From: Curtobacterium sp. ZW137
GTDB taxonomy: Bacteria > Actinomycetota > Actinomycetes > Actinomycetales > Microbacteriaceae
Reading direction: 5' to 3'
Assembly (NCBI RefSeq): GCF_003762905.1
Contig: NZ_RJKS01000006.1
Coordinates: 115,436-179,435, forward strand
Length of the DNA stretch: 64,000 nucleotides
In this document: piece after piece, positions 1 through 7,386 of the stretch
How positions within the stretch are numbered: the stretch's first letter is position 1
How the letters are laid out: every line of letters begins with the position of its first letter
Translations under genes and position numbers: made by a program
The notes under the pieces: generated by a model
The model's database searches: none
Told to the model about the DNA's origin: nothing
What the model saw: the letters and a program-made list of their open reading frames with translations, nothing else

Positions 1-1120
1 ACACCGCGACCGGGGCCCCGACGACGGCGGACAGCGCGTCCTGCATCTCGAGGCGACGGGCACCGATGCGCGGACGGTTCCCGATCACCTGGACGGTGAC
101 GGACGACGGTGTCAGTCCCGCGTCGGCGAGGGCTCGGACGGCGCCGCGGATGAAGACGTCCCCGGTCGCCCCGGCGTACGTCGGGTCGGCGGTGCCGAAG
201 CGCCCGCCGATGTCGCCGAGCCCGCCGGCGGAGAGCAGGGCGTCGCAGACCGCGTGCGCGACCGCGTCACCGTCGCTGTGTCCGGCGAGACCGGGTTCCC
301 CCGGGAAGTCGAGCAGCCCGACGCGGCACGGCGATGCGGCATCGAACGCGTGCACGTCGACGCCCAGCCCGACCCGCACCCCGGGCACCGCGACACCGGC
401 ACCGGCACGTGACGCCACGATGGACGACGCCCGCTGCAGGTCCCATGCCGTCGTGATCTTGAACGCGTCGGCGTCCCCCGGGACGACCCGGACGGTGCCA
501 CCGGCAGCCTGGAACACCCCGGCGTCGTCGGTCTCGGACTGCGTCGACACCGCGTACGCGTCCCGGAGCGCTGCGAGCGGGAAGCCCTGCGGCGTCTGCA
601 CCCCGACCAGCGCAGTCCGGTCGACGGTGCCGACGACCGCGTCGCCGGACACCTGCTTCACCGTGTCGGTGACCGGGAGCGCCGGGACGACACCGACGCC
701 TGCGGACTCCACGGCGTCGAACACCGCGGCGAACTGCGACGCGGGCGTCAGGCACCGGGCGGCATCGTGGACGAGCACCGTCTCGACGGAGTCGGGCAGC
801 GCCGCGAGGCCGGCCTGCACCGAGGCGTGACGGTCGTCCCCGCCGGCGACGACCGCCGTGTACCCGACCGCGACCCCGGCAACGGCGCCGACGAGTTCTC
901 GGCACGATGCGAGCAGCGCAGCCGGTGCCACCACGACGACGTACGTCGGCGACGCCAGCGTGAACAGCGGCGCCAGCGCCCGCGCGAGCATCACCTGCCC
1001 GGCGACGGGGACGAACGCCTTCGCCGTGCCCATCCCGAGCCGGGTGCCCGACCCCGCTGCAACGACGACGACCCCACGGACCGCTGGGGTCTGTGGGGTC
1101 GTCGTGTGGCTGGTGCTCAC
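1..1120 (-). CDS. ispDF: Bifunctional IspD/IspF (MEP cytidylyltransferase / MEcPP synthase), 3' end off window
   Basis: This gene makes isoprenoid precursors by the MEP pathway in the cytoplasm. The IspD half couples CTP to 2-C-methyl-D-erythritol 4-phosphate. The IspF half cyclises the later intermediate to MEcPP. A GTG start at 1120 opens a frame that runs off the left edge (373 residues visible). Residues about 21-29 read AAGSGTRLG with a following Lys (CTP site), and VLVHDAARC lies further on. At about residue 248 the protein continues into IspF with GLGVDVHAF, then GHSDGDAVAH and a GDIGGRFGTADP block that holds the metal ligands. The last 30-40 IspF residues are missing. IspDF fusions are known in several bacterial groups. 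The gene follows carD by 22 bp and is probably co-transcribed with it. Confidence in both domains is high. Confidence 0.93.
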   Translation of the reverse strand, partial: MSTSHTTTPQTPAVRGVVVVAAGSGTRLGMGTAKAFVPVAGQVMLARALAPLFTLASPTYVVVVAPAALLASCRELVGAVAGVAVGYTAVVAGGDDRHASVQAGLAALPDSVETVLVHDAARCLTPASQFAAVFDAVESAGVGVVPALPVTDTVKQVSGDAVVGTVDRTALVGVQTPQGFPLAALRDAYAVSTQSETDDAGVFQAAGGTVRVVPGDADAFKITTAWDLQRASSIVASRAGAGVAVPGVRVGLGVDVHAFDAASPCRVGLLDFPGEPGLAGHSDGDAVAHAVCDALLSAGGLGDIGGRFGTADPTYAGATGDVFIRGAVRALADAGLTPSSVTVQVIGNRPRIGARRLEMQDALSAVVGAPVAV

Positions 1121-1142
1121 GCCCGGATCTGGCTGGGCACGA

Positions 1143-1625
1143 TCAGGATGCGAGGACTTCGTCGAGGACGGTGGATGCCTTGTCCTCGTCGGTCTTCTCC
1201 GCGAGCGCCAGCTCGGAGATCAGGATCTGGCGGGCCTTCGCGAGCATCCGCTTCTCACCCGCCGAGAGACCGCGGTCCTGGTCGCGGCGCCACAGGTCGC
1301 GAACGACCTCCGACACCTTGATGACGTCTCCCGAAGCGAGCTTCTCGAGGTTCGCCTTGTAACGGCGAGACCAGTTCGTGGGCTCTTCGGTGAACGGTGC
1401 ACGCAGCACTTCGAAGACCTTGTCGAGGCCTTCCTTGCCGATCACATCGCGGACGCCGACCAGGTCGACGTTGTCCGCCGGTACCTCGATCGTCAGGTCA
1501 CCCTGCGTGACACGCAGCTTCAGGTAGACCTTTTCCTCGCCCTTGATGACTCGCGTCTTGACTTCAGAGATGGTTGCCGCCCCGTGATGGGGGTAGACGA
1601 CGGTCTCGCCGACCTCGAATTGCAT
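1143..1625 (-). CDS. carD: CarD-family RNA polymerase-binding regulator
   Basis: CarD binds the RNA polymerase beta subunit and stabilises open complexes at rRNA and housekeeping promoters. It is essential in mycobacteria. The 160-aa protein starts [17 protein letters not shown], the usual N-terminal RNAP-interacting Tudor-like domain (about residues 1-60). A helical basic C-terminal domain follows (about 70-160), with [12 protein letters not shown] in the DNA-contacting region. The length matches the family (160-165 aa). A GGAG sequence lies about 9 nt before the ATG. It heads the carD-ispDF pair, an arrangement common in actinobacteria. Confidence 0.97.
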   Translation of the reverse strand: MQFEVGETVVYPHHGAATISEVKTRVIKGEEKVYLKLRVTQGDLTIEVPADNVDLVGVRDVIGKEGLDKVFEVLRAPFTEEPTNWSRRYKANLEKLASGDVIKVSEVVRDLWRRDQDRGLSAGEKRMLAKARQILISELALAEKTDEDKASTVLDEVLAS

Positions 1626-1651
1626 GTATCAAGCTCCGTTCCGCAACACTC

Positions 1652-1657
1652 AGTTTA
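1652..1657 (-). promoter_or_regulatory. Putative -10 element for carD
   Basis: Reading the minus strand, TAAACT lies 26 nt before the carD ATG, followed by a GGAG ribosome site. No clear -35 is visible. This gives a short conventional leader, unlike many leaderless neighbours. Confidence 0.5.
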
Positions 1658-1725
1658 CCACAAGCGGAATTCGGGTAAGGGGACCCTGACCACGAGCCCT
1701 CCCAGGTGATCGCTAAGATGGGGGC

Positions 1726-1755
1726 GTGCTGGACCAGACGGCCGGCGCATCGTGA
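1726..1755 (+). CDS. Possible leaderless 9-codon leader ORF before the lipoprotein
   Basis: A TAAGAT hexamer at 1714-1719 is followed by exactly six bases and a GTG at 1726, the geometry seen at many leaderless starts in this window. The frame encodes VLDQTAGAS and stops with TGA at 1753-1755. Six bases later comes a GGAGG (1761-1765) for the lipoprotein TTG start at 1772. Transcription from TAAGAT would therefore place this mini-ORF at the 5' end of the lipoprotein mRNA. It may couple ribosomes to the next gene or may be chance. Ribosome profiling would decide. Confidence 0.35.
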   Translation: MLDQTAGAS

Positions 1756-1771
1756 TCTTCGGAGGATTCTC

Positions 1772-2383
1772 TTGCGAGCTCGGGTACTCGTGTCCGTCGC
1801 CGTTGCGGCAACCATCGCGCTCGGTGCAACCGGCTGCGAGTTCATCTCGCCGGCGCAGACCAAGGAGATCAAGCAGATCACCGACGGTGTGAACGTCACG
1901 ACGGGCAAGATCGACGTCCGCAACGCGCTGATCATCTCGGACGGCAAGGACGACGACGCACGCTTCGTCGGCACGCTGATCAACAACAGCGGCACCGGCC
2001 GGACCGTCACGATCGAGGTCGGCGACGCCTCCGACACCGTGCGCGTCCCCGCGAACACCCACGTGGACCTCGGTGCGAACTCGCCGAGCGACTCGAGCAG
2101 CGCGGAGTCGAGCGTCCAGAGCGGCGCCGAGACCCAGGGCACCAGCGCCGGCACCTCCGACGAGGTCGTGTTCGCCGGGGCGGACATCGCGCCGGGCTCG
2201 CTCGTCAAGGTCTACTTCTCCTACCCGGGCGCCGAGGGCGTCTCCGCGAGCGTGCCGGTCCTCACCAGCGCGCAGGAGGAGTACCAGACCCTCGCGCCGA
2301 CCCCCACCCCGACGGTGACGCTCCCCGTCGAGACCCCGTCGGCCACGCCGACGGACAGCGCGACCGCCACCCCCGCCGGCTAG
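1772..2383 (+). CDS. Secreted lipoprotein of unknown function
   Basis: This is a 203-aa predicted lipoprotein anchored on the outer face of the membrane. An in-frame ATG exists at 1706, but the TTG at 1772 has a GGAGG centred about 9 nt upstream and gives a clean signal peptide: basic LRAR, a hydrophobic stretch, then a lipobox GATGC with Cys22. The mature part (about residues 60-160) looks like a beta-rich domain in which a gain or loss of charge is hard to read; I recognise no named domain. The C-terminus is a Thr/Pro-rich tail (TPTPTVTLP, ATPTDSATATP), typical of a wall-spanning linker. It is convergent with regX3 across a strong palindromic terminator. Similar lipoproteins are common in Microbacteriaceae, but their role is unknown to me. 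Confidence 0.75.
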   Translation: MRARVLVSVAVAATIALGATGCEFISPAQTKEIKQITDGVNVTTGKIDVRNALIISDGKDDDARFVGTLINNSGTGRTVTIEVGDASDTVRVPANTHVDLGANSPSDSSSAESSVQSGAETQGTSAGTSDEVVFAGADIAPGSLVKVYFSYPGAEGVSASVPVLTSAQEEYQTLAPTPTPTVTLPVETPSATPTDSATATPAG

Positions 2384-2405
2384 GCACGGCAGGCGCACCA
2401 GACGC

Positions 2406-2462
2406 AACCGACCGGAGGCCCGGTGCGAGTCCCAGGGACTCGCACCGGGCCTCCGGTCGGTT
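2406..2462. terminator. Bidirectional palindromic terminator
   Basis: A perfect inverted repeat has 28-bp arms (2406-2433 and 2435-2462) around a single base. It lies between the convergent lipoprotein gene and regX3 and carries the GGAGGCCCGG/CCGGGCCTCC core shared with other spacers here. No U-tract follows, which is common for actinobacterial terminators. Confidence 0.8.
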
Positions 2463-2478
2463 CAGCCGTGGACGCGGC

Positions 2479-3159
2479 TCATGCCTCGATCCGGTACCCG
2501 AGACCGCGCACCGTGACCAGGACCTCCGGTGCCGACGGCACCCGCTCGATCTTCGAACGGATCCGCTTGATGTGCACGTCGAGCGTCTTGGTGTCGCCGA
2601 AGTAGTCCGACCCCCACACCCGGTCGATGAGCTGCCCGCGGGTGAGCACACGACCGGCATTCCGGAGCAGCAGCTCGAGGAGCTCGAACTCCTTGAGCGG
2701 CATCGGCGTCTCGGACCCGTCGACGGACACCGTGTGGCGCTCGACGTCCATCTTGATCCCGCCGACCTGCAGCACGCCGCTGTCCGCCGGGTCGTCCTCG
2801 GTGCGACGACGCAGCACCGCGCGCATCCGGGCGAGGAGCTCCCGGGTCGAGTACGGCTTCGTCACGTAGTCGTCCGCGCCGAGCTCGAGCCCGACCACGA
2901 TGTCCACCTCGGAGTCCTTCGCCGTCAGCATGATGATCGGCGCGTTCGACCGCGTGCGGATCTGCCGACAGACCTCGGTGCCGGAGAGCCCCGGCAGCAT
3001 CAGGTCGAGGAGGACGAGGTCGGGGTTCTCGGCGTCGAACTTCGACAGCGCCGTGACGCCGTCGGCAGCGACGGCGGTCTCGTAGCCCTCCCGCTGCAGG
3101 AGGAACTCCAGGGGCTCACTCAGGGCCGGCTCGTCGTCGACGATGAGGATCTTGGTCAC
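2479..3159 (-). CDS. regX3: OmpR/PhoB-type response regulator RegX3
   Basis: RegX3 is the DNA-binding partner of SenX3 and activates phosphate-starvation genes such as pst. The 226-aa protein has a receiver domain with acidic DDE at residues 8-10, the phospho-acceptor Asp52 in LLDLMLPG, and the conserved Lys in VTKPYS. A winged-helix output domain (about 130-226) contains ELLELLLRNAGRVLTR and ends GLGYRIEA. Its start overlaps the senX3 stop by 4 bp (ATGA), so the two are translationally coupled. Phosphate control fits the PHO boxes upstream of senX3, phoU and pstS. Confidence 0.95.
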   Translation of the reverse strand: MTKILIVDDEPALSEPLEFLLQREGYETAVAADGVTALSKFDAENPDLVLLDLMLPGLSGTEVCRQIRTRSNAPIIMLTAKDSEVDIVVGLELGADDYVTKPYSTRELLARMRAVLRRRTEDDPADSGVLQVGGIKMDVERHTVSVDGSETPMPLKEFELLELLLRNAGRVLTRGQLIDRVWGSDYFGDTKTLDVHIKRIRSKIERVPSAPEVLVTVRGLGYRIEA

Positions 3160-4322
3160 GTTGGCTGCTCTTCCCGTTGCTCTTCGAGTGCTGTGGTCAG
3201 TTCGGTGTCCGCCTCGGGCAGGCGGATCGTGAAGGTCGAGCCCTTGCCGGGCTGCGACCAGACGCGCACGTCACCGCCGTGGTTCCCGACGACGTGCTTC
3301 ACGATCGCGAGCCCGAGGCCGGTGCCGCCGGTGGCTCGCGACCGTGCGGGGTCGACGCGGTAGAACCGTTCGAACACCCGGTCGAGGTCCGCCTCCGGGA
3401 TCCCGACGCCCTGGTCGGTCACCGCGATCTCGACGAACCCCTTGGCGCTCCGGACGCCGACACCGACACGGGTGTGGTCCGGGGAGTACTTGACGGCGTT
3501 CGCGATGAGGTTCGACACCGCGACCTGCAGGAGCCCGGGATCGCCCATCACCCGGAGCTTCGACTTCTTCGCGCGGACGAGCTCGATGTCCCGCGCGCGT
3601 GCGACGACCTCGTTCGCGTCGGCGGCGGCCTGCACCACCTTGTCGATCGAGATCTCCTCGCTGGAGTCGAGCGTGTCCACGGACTGCAGCCGGGAGAGCT
3701 CGATGATGTCCTTCGTCAGGGCGCCGAGCCGCTCGGACTCGGTGATGAGCTGCCCGGCGAACTTCCGCACGTGGTCGGGGTCGTCCGCCGCGGCGACGAG
3801 GGTCTCCGACAGCAGGCCGATGGCGCCGATCGGAGTCTTCAGCTCGTGGGAGATGTTGGCGACGAAGTCACGGCGGACCTCGTCGATCCGCCGGGACTCG
3901 GTGAGGTCGTCGGCGGTCAGGAGCACGTACCGGTTCCCGAGCTGGGCGGCCCGGAAGCTGAGGTACCCGACGAGCTCCCCGCGACGTCCGCGCGGCAGCT
4001 CGAGGTCCTCCGCGCCCATCTCTCCGCTGGCACGCACCCGGTCGACCAGGTCGAGGAGCTCCTGGTGCACGAGCCGGCGCCGGATGACCAGCCCGACCGT
4101 GAGCGCCTGCGGTGACGCGGCGACGACGGTGTTCGAGGGGTCGACGACCACGGCGGGGTTGTGCATCGTGGCGATGACCGCCGCGACGCCGTCCGGCAGG
4201 GTGCGCTCGGCGACGTCAGCTGCCCGTGCCGTGCGCTCGGCCGTGATGATGAGCCCGACGACACCCGCGCCGAAGACCCCGCCGAGGAGCATCGACAGTG
4301 GCACGAGCCACGCGTTGTCCAT
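3156..4322 (-). CDS. senX3: Sensor histidine kinase SenX3
   Basis: SenX3 is a membrane histidine kinase that senses phosphate status, probably through the Pst/PhoU complex, and phosphorylates RegX3. I chose the ATG at 4322 (388 aa) over one 15 codons upstream, because the protein then begins directly with a transmembrane segment (residues 6-28) and TACACT sits six bases before it, as at other leaderless starts. A PAS-like domain spans about residues 45-140. The HisKA motif is NISHELKTP with His159. The ATPase domain carries NLIANAVKYS, DQGVGIP and GGTGLGLAIVKH. Only one membrane helix is evident, whereas mycobacterial SenX3 has two. It is divergent from phoU. Confidence 0.94.
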   Translation of the reverse strand: MDNAWLVPLSMLLGGVFGAGVVGLIITAERTARAADVAERTLPDGVAAVIATMHNPAVVVDPSNTVVAASPQALTVGLVIRRRLVHQELLDLVDRVRASGEMGAEDLELPRGRRGELVGYLSFRAAQLGNRYVLLTADDLTESRRIDEVRRDFVANISHELKTPIGAIGLLSETLVAAADDPDHVRKFAGQLITESERLGALTKDIIELSRLQSVDTLDSSEEISIDKVVQAAADANEVVARARDIELVRAKKSKLRVMGDPGLLQVAVSNLIANAVKYSPDHTRVGVGVRSAKGFVEIAVTDQGVGIPEADLDRVFERFYRVDPARSRATGGTGLGLAIVKHVVGNHGGDVRVWSQPGKGSTFTIRLPEADTELTTALEEQREEQPT

Positions 4323-4350
4323 GCCGTCAGTGTAGGAGTGGACACGCGGG

Positions 4351-4378
4351 GTTCCGGCACCGTTCACCCCGGTTCCCG
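4351..4378 (-). promoter_or_regulatory. Putative PHO box, senX3-proximal
   Basis: GTTCCGG at 4351, GTTCACC at 4362 and GTTCCCG at 4372 are spaced 11 and 10 nt apart. This resembles the actinobacterial PHO box, in which RegX3/PhoP dimers bind GTTCACC direct repeats of 11 nt. The site lies just upstream of the senX3 start, so it suits autoregulation. Confidence 0.55.
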
Positions 4379-4404
4379 AGCACTGCCGCAGACCATCGCG
4401 AAGC

Positions 4405-4437
4405 GTTCAGTCCCAGGTCACCGTTCGTTCACCTGGG
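4405..4437 (+). promoter_or_regulatory. PHO box, phoU-proximal
   Basis: Three half-sites, GTTCAGT (4405), GGTCACC (4416) and GTTCACC (4427), repeat at exactly 11 nt. They lie about 45 bp before the phoU start and match the GTTCACC direct-repeat pattern known for actinobacterial phosphate regulators. Confidence 0.7.
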
Positions 4438-4478
4438 CACTCGACACTCTCCCGGTACGCAGAGAGAGGCCATCCCCC

Positions 4479-5138
4479 ATGCGCGAAGTGTTCCAGCAGG
4501 AACTCCAGGACGTCCAGGAGCGTCTGACCGAGATCGCCGGGCTCGTCGAGTCCGCGATCACCCGGGCGACCGAGGCGTTCACCGAGTCGGACGTCGCCCT
4601 CGCCGACGAGGTGATCGCCGACGACGCGAAGATCGACGAGGCCGCACAGAGCCTGGACGAGATCGCGATCGACATCCTCGCGCGGCAGGCACCGGTCGCC
4701 CGCGACCTCCGTGTCGTCGTGACCGCGCTCCGCGTGAGCTCGTCGCTCGAGCGGATGGGCGACATGGCCGAGCACATCGCGCAGCTCGCCCGCCAGCGGT
4801 TCCCGGAGAAGGTCGTCCCGAAGGGCCTCCGCGGCACCTTCAAGAAGATGGGTGAGCACGACGTCGCGATGGCGCAGAAGCTCACGCGCCTGCTCGCGAC
4901 GGAGGACATCCAGCTCGCCGAGGAGATCCGGGACGAGGACGACGCCGTGGACGAGCTGCACGCCAGCGTCTTCGACTTCGTGCTCGGTGAGACCTGGAAG
5001 GGTGCCCCGGTCGACACTGTGGACGCCACGCTCGCGTCCCGGTACCACGAGCGGTTCGCGGACCACGCGGTGTCGATCGCGAAGAAGGTGCAGTACCTGG
5101 CGACGGGTGACTGGGCCGGCGCGAACGCCAGCGTCTGA
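4479..5138 (+). CDS. phoU: Phosphate transport system regulator PhoU
   Basis: PhoU is a cytoplasmic helical protein that signals between the PstSCAB importer and the SenX3-type kinase and restrains uptake when phosphate is plentiful. The ATG at 4479 gives 219 aa, the normal size, with an AGAGAGAGG purine run 8-15 nt upstream. Two PhoU repeats are visible (about residues 10-100 and 115-205). Each carries the metal-binding type motif: LERMGDMAEHIA in the first and RYHERFADHAVSIAK in the second. It is monocistronic, since a strong hairpin follows. It stands about 9 kb from pstSCAB but shares PHO boxes with it. Confidence 0.96.
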   Translation: MREVFQQELQDVQERLTEIAGLVESAITRATEAFTESDVALADEVIADDAKIDEAAQSLDEIAIDILARQAPVARDLRVVVTALRVSSSLERMGDMAEHIAQLARQRFPEKVVPKGLRGTFKKMGEHDVAMAQKLTRLLATEDIQLAEEIRDEDDAVDELHASVFDFVLGETWKGAPVDTVDATLASRYHERFADHAVSIAKKVQYLATGDWAGANASV

Positions 5139-5145
5139 CACGTCC

Positions 5146-5182
5146 CGACAGCGGCCGGCCCCTCGGGGTCCGGCCGCTGTCG
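5146..5182 (+). terminator. phoU terminator
   Basis: An inverted repeat with 13-bp arms (5146-5158 and 5170-5182) encloses an 11-nt loop. It begins 8 bp after the phoU stop and is followed by a T-containing stretch (TCGTTTC). Confidence 0.8.
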
Positions 5183-5204
5183 TCGTTTCTGCGAGGATCG
5201 GTGC

Positions 5205-5744
5205 ATGGCCCAGGTCGCGATCATCGTCAACGGCATGCCCGGTTCCGGCAAGAGCACGGTCGGTGCCGCCCTCGCCGAGGTGCTCGGCTGCCCGTTCCTC
5301 TCGAAGGACCGCATCAAGGAACCGCTGGCGGACATCGCCGGCCCGATGATCGCCTCGCGTCCGCTCGGCGCCATCGCGATGACCACGATGTGGGCGATGG
5401 CCGGAGCGGTGGAGCACGGGGTCGTCCTCGACGCCGTCTGGCTGCCGTCCCGTGACCGCGCCTTCCTGGAGGCCGGGCTCGCCTCCGCCGGGTCGCCGCG
5501 CGCCGTCGAGGTGTGGTGCGACGTCGACCACGCCACCGCCGTGGAGCGGCTGACGGACCGGTACGACCCGGGTTCGCCCGTGCGCCACGAGGTGCACGGC
5601 GACCTGACGGACATCCTGGCGTTCTGGGACGAGCACGGCCCCACCGCGGGGCCGATCGGCCTGGGGCCCGTCGTCCGGGTGGACACGACGCGGTCCTACG
5701 ACGTCGGCCGGCTCGTGCAGGAGATCGCGTCCCACTTCGTCTGA
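5205..5744 (+). CDS. P-loop small-molecule kinase-like protein
   Basis: This is a 179-aa P-loop NTPase of the zeta-toxin/shikimate-kinase-like group often annotated as AAA family ATPase or predicted kinase. The Walker A motif is GMPGSGKST at residues 10-18, followed by SKDRIKEPL where a substrate-binding DR usually sits. A later VEVWCDVDHATAVERLTDRY segment fits the lid and arginine region of kinases that phosphorylate small molecules. The substrate is unknown. GAGGAT lies six bases before the ATG, which suggests leaderless transcription. It is flanked by two strong terminators, so it is a single-gene unit. Confidence 0.75.
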   Translation: MAQVAIIVNGMPGSGKSTVGAALAEVLGCPFLSKDRIKEPLADIAGPMIASRPLGAIAMTTMWAMAGAVEHGVVLDAVWLPSRDRAFLEAGLASAGSPRAVEVWCDVDHATAVERLTDRYDPGSPVRHEVHGDLTDILAFWDEHGPTAGPIGLGPVVRVDTTRSYDVGRLVQEIASHFV

Positions 5745-5760
5745 GCACCGCTGCGACACA

Positions 5761-5794
5761 GAACGCCCCGCCCGGTGACCCGGGCGGGGCGTTC
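5761..5794. terminator. Bidirectional terminator between kinase-like gene and gpmA
   Basis: A perfect GC-rich inverted repeat has 15-bp arms (5761-5775 and 5780-5794) and a 4-nt loop. It lies in the convergent spacer. Confidence 0.85.
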
Positions 5795-5808
5795 GGACGT
5801 TCCAGCTG

Positions 5809-6555
5809 CTACTTCTTGGCGCCCTGCGCGGCGACGGCGGCGGCACCGGCAGCGGCGGCCTCGGGGTCGAGGTAGCGCGACGGGCCGGTCGGACGGAAGT
5901 CGTCGTCGAGCTCGTACACGAGCGGGATGCCCGTGGGGATGTTGAGCCCGGCGATGTCGTCGTCGGAGATCCCGTCGAGGTGCTTCACGAGCGCACGGAG
6001 CGAGTTGCCGTGTGCCGTGACGAGGACGGTCTTGCCCGCGGCGAGGTCCTTCGTGATGTCGGACTCCCAGTAGGGCAGCAGGCGCTCGATCACGAGCTTG
6101 AGCGACTCGGTGCGGGGCAGCGCGTCGCCGAGGTCGGCGTAGCGGCGGTCACCGTGCTGCGACCACTCGGCGTCGTCCGCGATGGGGGGCGGCGGGACGT
6201 CGAACGAGCGACGCCACTCCATGAACTGCTCTTCGCCGTACTGCTCGAGCGTCTGGGCCTTGTCCTTGCCCTGCAGGTCGCCGTAGTGACGCTCGTTGAG
6301 GCGCCAGTCGCGCTTCACCGGCAGCCATGCGAGGTCGGCCTCGAGCAGGGCGATGTCGGCGGTCTGGATCGCACGGCTCAGGAGCGAGGTGTACAGGACG
6401 TCGGGGACGATGCCGGACTCGGCGATGAGCTCGCCGGCGCGCTTCGCCTCCTTCTCGCCCAGCTCGGAGAGCCGGACGTCGACCCAACCGGTGAACAGGT
6501 TCTTCTGGTTCCAGTCACTGTTGCCGTGACGGAGCAGGACGAGCGTGGAGGTCAT
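5809..6555 (-). CDS. gpmA: 2,3-bisphosphoglycerate-dependent phosphoglycerate mutase
   Basis: This glycolytic enzyme interconverts 3- and 2-phosphoglycerate. The 248-aa protein opens with [12 protein letters not shown], in which RHG at 9-11 carries the phospho-histidine His10. [12 protein letters not shown] and [15 protein letters not shown] are diagnostic of the dPGM branch rather than generic histidine phosphatases. The second catalytic His is about residue 182 in [12 protein letters not shown] short Ala-rich tail (residues 230-248) is extra to the fold. TAGACT precedes the ATG by six bases. Confidence 0.97.
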   Translation of the reverse strand: MTSTLVLLRHGNSDWNQKNLFTGWVDVRLSELGEKEAKRAGELIAESGIVPDVLYTSLLSRAIQTADIALLEADLAWLPVKRDWRLNERHYGDLQGKDKAQTLEQYGEEQFMEWRRSFDVPPPPIADDAEWSQHGDRRYADLGDALPRTESLKLVIERLLPYWESDITKDLAAGKTVLVTAHGNSLRALVKHLDGISDDDIAGLNIPTGIPLVYELDDDFRPTGPSRYLDPEAAAAGAAAVAAQGAKK

Positions 6556-6598
6556 GGCCGAAGTCTACCGAGCGTCGTGCGCCCTTTACCCTTGGGGG

Positions 6599-7372
6599 AT
6601 GCCCATCGGGAACGTCACGCGCGGCACGACCGGGTACAACCGGCTCCGTCGTGTGGACCGGTGGATCGCCTCGCTCCCGGCACTCCGCCGGACCGATGAC
6701 CCGCTCGTCGCGGACGTCGGGTACGGCGCCAGCCCGACGACGACGCTCGAGCTCCGGGACCGGCTCGCCCGCGTCCGACCCGACGTCGAGGTCACCGGGA
6801 TCGAGATCGAGCCCTCGCGCGTGGCCCTGGCGAACGCCGGCACCCGGGACGGCGTCACGTTCCGGCTCGGCGGCTTCGAGACCCCGACGCCCGGTGGTCG
6901 TCGTCCCGCGGTGATCCGGGCGTTCAACGTGCTGCGCCAGTACGACGAGTCCCAGGTGGTCGGGTCCTGGCGGATCATGCAGGACCGTCTGCAGCCCGGC
7001 GGTGCGCTCGTCGAGGGCACGTGCAACGAGGTCGGACGTGTCGCGTCGTGGGTCACGCTCGACGACCGGGAGCCCCACACGTTCACGGTGTCGCTGCGAC
7101 TCGCCGGCCTCGACGTGCCGAGCATCGTGGCGGAGCGGCTGCCGAAGGCCCTCATCCACCGGAACGTCCCCGGTGAGCGCGTGCACGACTTCCTGTGCGA
7201 CCTCGACCTGGCGTGGGCGATCGCGGCACCGCTCGGCACGTACGGGCCCCGGCAACGGTGGCTCGCGGCGGTCGCGGGCATGCGGGAGCGGGGCTGGCCG
7301 GTGCTGCACGGCACGACGCGGTGGCGCCTCGGCGAGCTCAGCGTCCCCTGGTCCGCCGTCGCCCCGGGCTGA
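6599..7372 (+). CDS. SAM-dependent methyltransferase-like protein
   Basis: This 257-aa protein has a Rossmann-type methyltransferase core. VADVGYGASPTTTLE (about residues 38-52) is the glycine-rich SAM loop, and VTGIEIEPSRVALA supplies the acidic residue that binds the SAM ribose. It starts MPIGNVTRGTTGYNRLRR. I chose the ATG at 6599, because the upstream ATG 18 codons earlier overlaps the gpmA promoter and TACCCT lies six bases before 6599. The substrate is unknown. It is convergent with ygfZ. Class I methyltransferase fold is likely; the reaction is a guess. Confidence 0.75.
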   Translation: MPIGNVTRGTTGYNRLRRVDRWIASLPALRRTDDPLVADVGYGASPTTTLELRDRLARVRPDVEVTGIEIEPSRVALANAGTRDGVTFRLGGFETPTPGGRRPAVIRAFNVLRQYDESQVVGSWRIMQDRLQPGGALVEGTCNEVGRVASWVTLDDREPHTFTVSLRLAGLDVPSIVAERLPKALIHRNVPGERVHDFLCDLDLAWAIAAPLGTYGPRQRWLAAVAGMRERGWPVLHGTTRWRLGELSVPWSAVAPG

Positions 7373-7386
7373 CGCCGCCGGTCGGG

